A stretch of 64,000 nt of DNA, from the NCBI GenBank assembly GCA_002633005.1, contig NMRA01000694.1, forward strand, positions 108,935-172,934, read 5' to 3'. Under the pieces are notes generated by a model. The model was not told the DNA's origin and searched no databases. It saw only the letters and a list, made by a program, of their open reading frames with translations. This document shows positions 55,373 to 64,000 of this stretch, piece after piece (position 1 is the stretch's first letter; each line of letters starts with the position of its first letter). Position numbers and translations under genes: made by a program. Source of the DNA: Phoronis australis. Lineage: Eukaryota > Phoronida > Phoronidae.

Positions 55373-56304
55373 CATGGGCGGATTTAGGGGGGGCACCCAG
55401 GGCCCTGGGTGCCCCCCCCCCCTTGGCTGCCGCAAAAAAATAAAACAGCAAGAGCGAGGGAAATGTTGAGTTTANGGAACGGAACTATGGCTAAGTATAG
55501 GCTCTCCCGCGATATCCCAGGCGACCGGCAGTGGCGCTGCGCACTACAACTCCGTTTCCGTCGTCTGCTGCATTGTGCAAGCACAGGCGCTTGGGTTTAT
55601 CGCAAATGACGTCACTCAATAATATATATATATATATAAGAAAACATGTTTTCTTATATATATATATTGTGACGTCATTTGCGATAAACCCGAGCGCCTG
55701 TGTGTGCAAGGAAGAAAATTATTTCATTTTTTAAAGAAAATGGAATCTGAGTGACGATGAAAAAACAGAGGCTGCTCGTACGATGTAAATTTTAATCGAA
55801 GCCTAAGTGAATCACTCAGAGACTCATAATTCTCTCTTTGTCAAACCTTAACTTAAGACGATTTCCAAAGCAATCGCGTCATTATTGCCAACACAAAAAA
55901 CGGATTTGGTCTTTTGCGCAATTGAAGACTTTTTTAAATACAACAACTTTGTTATGAACAGATTGCACAAAATATAAAACGTGTAATAAGCATTACAAAA
56001 AGAAGTAGGTTTCGCGCGCAAACGCTGTGGACCATAAACAAGTAAGTCTCTTAGTATCAAATTAGGAGTGAAATCGTGGTGGTGCAGTGGTGAGATCAAC
56101 TCTGTGGGTATTTCAGTTTTTCCTGTTTGATACGTTCTCGTTTTTTTACTTTTTTTCTTGGATAATACTTCAGGAATCAAGGAAAATGCGTGATTTTTAG
56201 ACCTCTCCCCATTCGGTGCTATGCGCATCTACAATCGTGCTTTGTCGGCGCAAATCTTTACAGACAAAATGTTGCCCCCCTTGTGATATCCTAGATCCGC
56301 CACT
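55373..56304 (+). mobile_element. 0.9 kb non-autonomous element M1, copy 2
   Basis: Ends CATGGGCGGATTTAGG and CCTAGATCCGCCACTG are inverted repeats of the type at 7472-7806. It matches the reverse complement of 39801-40720. Compared with that copy it lacks about 140 bases exactly at the single N at 55475, and it has gained a 121-base palindromic insertion. No transposase. Confidence 0.72.
55574..55710. mobile_element. 121-base palindromic hAT-like MITE with 8-base target duplication
   Basis: Left arm CACAGGCGCTTGGGTTTATC-GCAAATGACGTCA and right arm are complementary with one or two mismatches, around an AT-repeat centre (ATATATAT...GAAAACATGTTTTC...ATATAT). The element is 55582-55702; TGTGCAAG flanks it on both sides (55574-55581, 55703-55710). 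Copy 1 of the host element has the empty site (TGTGCAATG in reverse near 40397). Eight bases fits hAT. It carries two TGACGTCA (CRE) sites by symmetry. Confidence 0.85.
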
Positions 56305-59300
56305 GTCCTACGTATACATAAGAGCCCTGCTAATGGTAGGCTGGTTTAGGCCGAGAGGAAGCCTATTCCGCGGCCAACAAAAAATAGAAAAATACGAGTG
56401 ATCTTTTTCATTCTTTATTCAAGGACTGCTTCATTATTTATTTACTGATCACAAACTTCATCGGATATAAATGATCGTAACACCGTGTTAGGGTTGAGAT
56501 TACTGTGCAGTCACTGAAATGTAAGACGGACGCCAGTTTCAAGTCCTCTGCCTAAGGTAATAATACTTGTACTCGTCATTTAAAGCGCCACCCTCCACGC
56601 CAAAATATCATTTTGAAGAACCCCTACAACTGAACAGGGCAGACAAGCGTATAGAGTTGATCCATTACATCCTAGATACGCCTATGTTAATAAGTATAAA
56701 TTTATATTACCTATATAATATCCATGAAGCAGAATCAAACCAACTTTGTCTTTTTCATCACCAGCTCTCGTAAAAAGGCTATCCAATATTCAGCGTTCTG
56801 CTCTCGAATTAAGTATTCCCCAATACAATTGGCTGTTCGACGGCTGTACAGAAAATGGTGCTCCAAAATCCTGAATCGCTGTTTGTGGTACAGTGCTTGC
56901 TTGTAACCTTAGAATGTAACGTGAAAACACACCAATTCAGCCATTTGCGCAAGTCACTTTTAATTTGAAGTTGCGTTTTCTGAGCTCCACATCCTCAGGA
57001 GCAAGATATGCTTCAAAAGTACTGACATAGTCCTTATAACCAATCCTAGCTTAACAAAAAACCATGTAGTTTAACTGCTGCTCGCTCACGACGTAGCTGA
57101 ATATTTGAGCGAGAACAGTGTGTATTTCAACTTGGCTGAGGTCCAGATGAAAAAGATGCGTAACTGTCCATGTTTTAGATCAGCCTCGTTTTCGTGCTCG
57201 TAAAATAACTGGAACGCTCGACGAATAACTAGGACGCTGGGCTCTTAAGTCGGCGGTCGGGTTAGGAAAAAATCAATTGTTACCATATCCTTTCCCAGCC
57301 ACCGTGGGTTTGTGATTGGCTTGCAAGTGAGCGCGAAATTCGCTGATGCTGGTCGTCGTAGCTCTCTCCTTTTTTAATAATGTCTTATGTTTCCGAACGG
57401 ATAGGGGCAAATCATAAACAAACGGGTGAATAATGCAAGTGCTGCAGGTAAATTGAACTTTCATATTTGCCAATATTTGCATCCAAAATAGCGAATAATA
57501 CAAGCTCAAGTCTCTACAATTAGTCAAAGCAGCTTGATTGTGACAACGATAACAATGTTATAGATCAGGAAAAACGTCACGACTTCAAATCAGTGTTCCC
57601 ATTGGAATAACTGAGCTTGTGCTGAGGTGCTTCATTTGAGGAAGGCACGTTCTATAGCCGTTACAGTAGTTTCTTACATAATTTGATTTATAAAAATCTG
57701 TGTTCCAGCGCCAAAAGATCGCAAAAGTATGTCAAAAGTCCATGAAAATGTTAAAATGGCCGACCTTGGGTTGTAATATCTGAGAAATGTCGGATTGGTT
57801 TAAAATAAAGCTGTCAGGTTTCACGATATTCTCTGAAACGCTGATAGATTTTGTTAGTTAAATGCAGTCTTAGATTACCTGAATGTTTAAAGATTTAGTC
57901 CCAACGCACACGCAATTGTTGATTTTGGAAAATTATTGTGGAAGCCAGTCTAGATCATCATGGCGAGTAACACGTTTTAGCTGACACCATGTGGTGTTGC
58001 ACTTGTACCACCCGCGTAGTCATTGTAAGCAAGTAGCCAACACTCAGCAGCCCAGTAGAAGTCGTTCTGCGTAGGGAAGATAACATACGTCTGTAGTTTA
58101 TGGGAGTGAACGGAATTGTCTCATTGTTTAATACCAAGTTTTATTATTATTCAGAGATTACACATCTCATAATTGTAACCGTAGAGATCACAGTTCAAAC
58201 ACTTCGCTATCCTTTTCAACATGGTTAATAATAAGCTTTTTATGAAGGGAGTAACTTGAAAAGCAAATCATTATGGAAAACATTGGCAAAACGAGGAAGA
58301 AATTCAGACAGCTAGCGGAGCATGTTGCAGAGAGGTATTATTTTGGAGGTTAGTTGGAGTTACCATAGCTGTTTCTAGAGATGGTCACGTGATCTCATTG
58401 AAAATACATTTCACGAAAATCTTCCAGAGATTTCGTCAAACATTACAAGCGAAGCACGTGATCGCAATACCCTTTCTCGGGCTTGGTTCTACCCCAGAGT
58501 TGTGTTAAGGAGACGGAAGGTAATCGTTATGACGTGCTTCGTTTGTAATGTACATAAATGATGATATCTCACATTTGTGACAGTTCGAGCGGTTGTGATT
58601 AATGAAATAGAGATTCTCTATATATTTATGGTTGTAATAATTTGGACCTGCGCAGCACGCTCTTCCCCCAAAAAAATATTAGACAGAAAATACAAAACTG
58701 AACCAAGTGGACGAGTTGACTTGAGAAAGAAAATAGAACAGCCATCAATTCTATGCTTAACAACGATGCAATTTTTGCTTTTTTCACGAGATTAAGTTCT
58801 GCATGAAAAATAAATGATGGCATCCCGGATCTGTTGCAAAATACTTTTTTACCATTCTGACGGCACACTGTGTTTAATTCGGTCAGTATTAATATGCGTT
58901 GCAGCTGATCGGCCGAACTGTTTGTTCTGAAAAGTACATCAATGGCTGTAGATCAAGCAATCAATGCATCATCGGGGCTTCACAACTCCATGATGCCCTA
59001 GCGTAGTTCTGACACTAGGCAACCATGTCAAACAGCAGGAGGTATGGTACTGGACAAAAAGTGTCTCGATACGGAACGCATAAAACAGTGACGCCAAGGG
59101 TTACCGTGCTCTCCGCTACAGGATGTGACGCCGCCTGTTTCCAAGACAACATATGGAAAATAATTTACGTCTACATTGGACGAAAATTTTCTTTAAAAAC
59201 AGATTCGTTAAAACACAGAGTTTATTGTTATGATATCGGAGGGCGTATTTGGTGTCGTCTAATTGGCTATTGTTCAATCAAGAGATAGATGGTATAAACC

Positions 59301-59354
59301 CTGGTAAATAATAGCTACAGGAATGCTTTTTTAGACCGTCATATTAGTCGACTC
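56305..59354. other. Non-coding stretch, no gene supported
   Basis: Several open frames of 60-90 codons exist on both strands without recognisable motifs. No repeat family of this window was seen in it. Confidence 0.4.
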
Positions 59355-59787
59355 ATGCCCAAAATTAATTGTATACGTCGGACCGGTGTGACCAAAAAGG
59401 TATTTTACAAAAATGTTATGTCCAATAATTACCTCCAGGACAAACATGCCATTAAGGAAATCATTAGGGATAATGTTAAAGTTTTTAAGCCCGATGATTA
59501 TCTCGATTTCATTATTTATTATCAAAATAGGAAATCCTCTAACTTTGTCATGAAAAATAACATTTCTAAAGCGAAAGTAGATTTTTTGTGAGATTGTATG
59601 CGCTGCGGACGCATGTTTTCGTTCACATGTCAAGCAATGTTACATTGGTCAAACGGTTTGCTGTCTTTCCCATCGGTTATCTATGCATCTTCATAATGGC
59701 GCCATCCATGAACATTTTGTGTAATGTCAAGAAATTGTGGAAAACTCGCCAATTCGATGTGTTGCGGCGATTGAAAGTATTAGATTA
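59355..59787 (+). mobile_element. Penelope-like element fragment, copy 2
   Basis: The frame from 59355 includes AIKEIIRDNVKVFKPDDYLD then FIIYYQNRKSSNFVMKNNIS, the end of the Penelope-like reverse transcriptase. It breaks after KAKVDF. Later pieces include KLWKTRQFDVLRRLKVLD at about 59730-59785, matching the RRLKVLE-type end of the GIY-YIG endonuclease. Compared with 6160-6490, the segment coding AQCSVIYEFVCP is missing. Inactive remnant. Confidence 0.7.
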
Positions 59788-60395
59788 GGGACGGTGCTCC
59801 GGCAGCAGCAGAAGGTCTCCAATATAATCTTGGAGACAAGGGACTGTGGAAACAGGTGTTCCAAAAAACTAGGAATTTAATTTGTGTGACAAAATGAGTT
59901 TCTTTAACCCGAGAATAACTGTCTGAGAATAATTTTCTTGGTCATATAGTCTAGTGAACTCCATTTCGTAACTTCAGTTAAAAGCAATGTTTTCGAAGGC
60001 TACTAGCTGGACTTTGTGACAGTGACAAGTAGAAATAACAGGCTTGCTTTGACAAAACTAAAGCTAACTAAAACTTATAGAGGCACACGGATTAGGCCTA
60101 GCTCAGTACACGGATCATTTGTGAGAACTTAACTCGGCGGACATATGTTTTGGAAGACTTCCTTGATGAGTTTAATTTCGATGTTAAGAATGATAGGGAG
60201 AATGGTGCAGATACGTATTTTTGACTTTCTTTATTAAATAGGCCTTCTAGAAAGGACAACCACTCATTGTCATGCTGTAATGAAAAGGCCTTTGTTCGAA
60301 ACGGTTCCTGAACAACTGAACGTCTTTCACTATATTCTGCGTTCACCACCACCTAGCGGAACCAGCGATAGCGTTACTGAACGGTCCAAGGTTCA
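59788..60395. other. Non-coding stretch
   Basis: Nothing recognised. Confidence 0.4.
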
Positions 60396-60480
60396 CACTC
60401 TGACGTCACGGTGACAATATGGCGGTCGTCCAACAAGGAAGTAAATGTTCAGTCAGATAGTAGCATAAATGGAGGGTAAG
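60396..60480 (+). promoter_or_regulatory. Possible promoter with CRE and YY1-like sites, followed by a minimal start exon
   Basis: TGACGTCA (60401-60408) lies 11 bases before an AATATGGCGG match to the YY1 motif (60417-60425), as in many housekeeping promoters. ATGGCGG itself opens a 14-codon frame. Downstream ATGGAGG|GTAAGA (60469) could be a start codon plus splice donor. No later exon could be linked, so this is a suggestion. Confidence 0.3.
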
Positions 60481-61700
60481 AAAACATGATGGGGAACAGA
60501 TTCTTGCATTTTTGGAATAAGGACTACGAGGGGAATCTAATGAGGTCAAAATTATGTGATTTTGTCCAACTCAAAGTGTTGCTCGTGTTGTGTGCCGCCC
60601 TGACCAGGTTAGTAGGGAGGACAATCAAAAAGTAGGTCACGGTGCTCCATATCTGCCTCCGTGTAAAACCCACGTCGGTAAATTACCCGATTTCAGACTT
60701 TAAAGTTAACTATAAGACAATTTTGTATTGTAAATCGTTACCTTAGTCTTTATTTGTAAGTTTGTAATCTTTTTGTCTCAAATTGTCGCTGATAAATCAT
60801 TTTTTGTAAGCTTTTTTTAGCGCACGATTTTCCGCCATGCGATCAACTTTCGAAAAAGTACCTCTTGTTCCTCCTATCCAAAAGAGCACTATACTCTCAA
60901 ATACAAACATGAAATTTGGACAGGATGTAGTTAGATGCTTGCGCATCTCCTCAAGTTGTTTTCTCGAAGTCAAGGCCAAGTTTTCATGCCGAGTTTTCGA
61001 TCGTCGGGAAGGCCTAATTTTGGTCGATCGGGAGATTGATGTTTTTCCAGTTGCGCAAAATGCCCCCCCGATTTTTAGATGAGGAATTTATCACTCTTTT
61101 AATTGGTAATTATTTCATTTTCAGAAATTCTGTCAAACTGCTGCGCATTGGCACTTTTCAAACAGCAGTCGTTAGTTCACTAATGTGATGATATCGTTCC
61201 ACATTTTATAGCTGCTCACAGTTTACTGCCCGATCCAACTTTTGACCTACCCCTTCCCGGAAGTTCAATAATATACATCGTATGCCTTTGTCAGTCAATC
61301 ATTGTGCTTTTATTACAACATTACATACCATAACCGGCATGACAACTAAGTCGCCGCATGCCAGCGCCACCAGCGGCTACGTTGAAGTTCAGTGGCATCG
61401 CAACTTCACCGTTCGAAATAAAGTTGTTACAAAGTTTTTGTTGCGTAAATGATGAAATCCTTCATGTTAAGAGTGATTTGTTTTCCCAAATGGTCTTTTG
61501 TCTACTTTCTGATGTTTTTTGCCATGATACGATCTAATAAGTACATGGGTGGCACCCAGCACTGAAAAAAGTGGGGTGCTATAGCCTCCCCAGCCCCCTG
61601 TCACTGTCAGGCAATGATGTGTTGCCCATGTAGGAGCAAATCTAGGATTTTTAGATAGGAAGGGGGCAGGGCAGAGTATTACGCAGGATTTTATCCGTAA
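60481..61700. other. Non-coding stretch
   Basis: An open frame at 60837-61082 (+) has no recognised similarity. A C/G-rich MITE-like remnant begins near 61620. Confidence 0.4.
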
Positions 61701-61708
61701 GATATTTG

Positions 61709-62252
61709 CACCCTCAAACTGCCAAATGAAATATGGGAGTTTAAGGGGAGCCACGGGCCAGGCCCCCTTGCCCCCCCACATCCACCAATGTGATCTTGTG
61801 ATTTGATGTGAAATTTCCTCCTAGCTCAGATGTATTTATTTCTGAGCTGATGTGGTGTCTTTGCTCTTTACCTTTTAAGCTGTGTAATCCATTGTTTTCA
61901 TCAAACATGATGAGCCTGTTCTATGCTATAACAACACACTTAAACGGCAATATCTCTGTAGAAATCGATCCAAANCACCCTCAAACTGCCAAATGAAATA
62001 TGGGAGTTTTAGGGGGGGGGGGAGGGGGCACGGGCCAGGCCCCCTTGCCCCCCAAATCCACCAATGTGATCTTGTGATTTGATGTAAAATTTCCTCCTAG
62101 CTCAGATGTATTTATTTCTGAGCTGATGTGGTGTCTTTGCTCTTTACCTTTTAAGCTGTGTAATCCATTGTTTTCATCAAACATGATGAGCCTGTTCTAT
62201 ATGCTATAACAGCACACTTAAACAGCAATATCTCTGTAGATATCGATCCAAA
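61709..62252 (+). repeat. Tandem duplication of about 266 bases with a single N at the joint
   Basis: 61709-61974 and 61976-62252 are nearly identical, from CACCCTCAAACTGCC to TCGATCCAAA. The first part has a short end of the G/C-rich MITE type (CCCCCACATCCACCAATG). The N at 61975 lies exactly between the copies, so it may be an assembly overlap that was not merged. Confidence 0.85.
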
Positions 62253-62550
62253 AATTATGTAATAAACACCCCCATGTTTGTCTCAAGGAGACGAATCTTT
62301 TTATTTGCAGCACATGTATATTCTTTTATTTTTTACGAAATTAGGTAAAAAGGCAGATATTTTATGCATTATTGTCGCGTTTCAACGGCCATTTTCTCGT
62401 CAACCGCTCATCCAATTTTTCTGATTTTTGCACCATTTCATTTCTCACACCAAGGGCTTTTCAAAAATGTATGACACATGGGTATTGTAAACAAAAATAA
62501 AAAACGTCCTCCCTAACGTTAGTCTAGTAACACATCATAGGACATAGACA
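62253..62550. other. Non-coding stretch
   Basis: Nothing recognised. Confidence 0.4.
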
Positions 62551-62559
62551 TTGAACTAT

Positions 62560-63000
62560 AAGACAGCTTACCTCACTGGATATACTATAGTCTCTAAAGT
62601 CTACTGAAGCACTAATGAAGGTCGGTAATGCGACATACGTCTTGTCTCTCTCGATTCTCAAGTACGAAGAACGAGTATTACTAAAACTACTAGAACGGCT
62701 TACCTCAGTTCAGCTACCCTCATCCCACTCTGAATTCTACTAACTACTTCACACAGGCTAATATACAGATACAAACGTATGTACACAGTGACTATTCCAA
62801 GTCACACACACACAGCAATAGCACGTCTGAACCCTCAGACTTCACAGCGGCAACTCCCTAACTCTGAACTGCTGCTCCACAGGGATTCTGAAAACACCCG
62901 GGATGTGACGTAACTTCCACGTGACGTCACTACCATAGACTCGCTGAAGCGCGGTTCACTCCATTTCCTCCCAACCCTATTTGAAGGAGGATGTTCCCGG
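62560..63000 (-). promoter_or_regulatory. Possible minus-strand 5' region with two splice donors
   Basis: On the minus strand, CTGAG|GTAAGCCG (about 62706) and GTGAG|GTAAGCTG (about 62574) are strong donor matches about 130 bases apart. Upstream are CACGTGACGTCAC (62919-62930, an E-box overlapping a CRE) and a second TGACGTAA. This could be the promoter and untranslated exons of a minus-strand gene, or an LTR. No coding exon was linked. Confidence 0.3.
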
Positions 63001-63354
63001 GTTCTTCGGTTCTTTTCCTAATTGAATACCTCATCGCCGGAGACTGCTTCTTAGCTCCAAAAACTAATTTCCAAAAAATGTAAACAGTAGTAAATACAAA
63101 AGTAGTAACTGAACATATTTACACACTACCTAACTATATTCCTGTATGTATTCCCACTCAATACGCACACAAAACGGAGTCTTAGCTTTTGCTCCACCTT
63201 TCTTCTCACACACACGCCCACATTCTCCATCCTTTTCCACATTTTCCCCTTAATGAAACGAGGATGTTAAATTATTCCTTGAGTACTCACCCTCATAACT
63301 CTCATCAGGCACTGATGTGCTGACTCCCATGGTTGTATCAATGTGTCTTCTAGT

Positions 63355-63530
63355 TGGGAAAGGGGATTAACCCCCAACGTGATGGGACTGACGCCTAACT
63401 TGCCACCGACGCCCCTTTCGACGCGGGCTTCCCGCTTGCAGTGGCATTCCCTTGGGAAAGGGTATTGACCCCCGGCAAGTTCGCCACTGACGCTCCCTTC
63501 GACGCCGGCTTCCCACGTACCACGTCAGCT
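63355..63530 (-). repeat. Tandem pair of about 95 bases within a short open frame
   Basis: TTGGGAAAGGGGATTAACCC and TTGGGAAAGGGTATTGACCC start two GC-rich units that both continue to CGACGC(G/C)GGCTTCCC. The overlapping minus-strand frame (63367-63558) is Arg-rich only because of this repeat, and I do not consider it a gene. Confidence 0.6.
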
Positions 63531-64000
63531 CCTCCGTCACTGGAAGACGCTCACTCAAATGGTAAACATTTCCCTGCTGGCCATCTTCCTGCGACCTTGA
63601 TCATCTGAGACATGGTTAAATCGTGCAGATACCACACCCAATTTCATGACTGTACATGGTCCTTGATTCCCGTTGGTTTCATGCCCTCATTGCACTATCA
63701 CCATCCTCTTGAATGAAAATGTCCAAGGTCTCAGCATTGTACCAACCAAACCTTTAAAAAACATTAACAGTAATCATTACACAGTATTTCGATTGTGTTT
63801 TATTTAATTCTCCTATTCCTTAAAACACTCTCGAAAATCTACTCCTCATGCGCCAAATTGTGTAAACAGTTAATAAAACCCGCTGCACCAACCCTTGCAC
63901 GTACAAACCTTATGCACAGAATTTAAGCAACATCTGAAGTATTTCCCTACTTACATTCACATCCACTGACATACCCCAGTCATCACCATTGCATATGGAA
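63531..64000. other. Non-coding or unrecognised, right edge
   Basis: A minus-strand frame near 63590-63755 reads GWYNAETLDIFIQEDG-like sequence with stops; similarity not recognised. Confidence 0.35.

Noticed and set aside
63367-63558. An Arg-rich minus-strand protein
   Set aside because: The composition comes from a GC-rich tandem duplication.

Overview
The window looks like a piece of a metazoan nuclear genome, most likely a marine invertebrate. A cephalochordate, hemichordate or mollusc would all fit, but I cannot fix the species. It is AT-rich, has short exons with GT..AG borders, no operons, and many transposable elements from very different classes (BEL/Pao LTR, LINE, Penelope-like, hAT, a Kolobok-like TTAA element, and elements with tandem cores resembling bivalve 'pearl' elements). 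It holds two assembly gaps (3645-4386 and 32806-33211) and at least five isolated single N positions. Several of those Ns sit exactly where a repeat looks truncated or duplicated.

The main host gene is on the + strand, about 13.4-41.0 kb. A 419-base exon (16952-17370) encodes the C-terminal part of a COR domain as in Roco/MFHAS1-like proteins. Small phase-compatible exons follow at 18116, 22119, 22954, 23589 and (phase-conflicted) 25538. Two exons at 35149-35260 and 40842-41028 then rebuild a death effector domain (DED) with the reading frame preserved across a 5.6 kb intron. The inferred product is a Roco-type signalling protein ending in a DED, or two neighbouring genes. A similar short Cys-containing exon occurs twice upstream (5240-5299 and 13395-13472), pointing to a local duplication. 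The introns are packed with repeats.

Layout: 0-1 kb, decayed hAT transposase; 1.8-2.4 kb, small hAT-like MITE; 2.7-4.8 kb, interspersed repeats around gap 1; 5.2 kb, exon copy; 6.0-6.7 kb, Penelope-like fragment; 7.5-7.8 kb, MITE; 8.2-12.7 kb, BEL/Pao element with 550-base LTRs, 5-base target duplication and missing RNase H/integrase core; 13.4-25.6 kb, Roco gene exons with a large tandem-core repeat block; 26-35 kb, more repeat, split by a 1.69 kb THAP/'ballast' element with 158-base terminal inverted repeats; 35-41 kb, DED exons around LINE remains, a complete tandem-core element and a 0.9 kb element; 42-43 kb, tandem repeat carrying DR1-like motifs; 44.25 kb, a possible first exon; 45.1-51.5 kb, a 55-base minisatellite interrupted by a 5.6 kb TA-flanked insertion holding a THAP domain; 52.8 kb, 26-base minisatellite; 55.4-56.3 kb, second 0.9 kb element with a nested 121-base palindrome; 59.4-59.8 kb, second Penelope-like fragment; 60.4 kb, possible promoter; 61.7-62.3 kb, tandem duplication (possibly an assembly artefact); 62.5-63.6 kb, possible minus-strand regulatory region. 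Long stretches between show nothing I can support.
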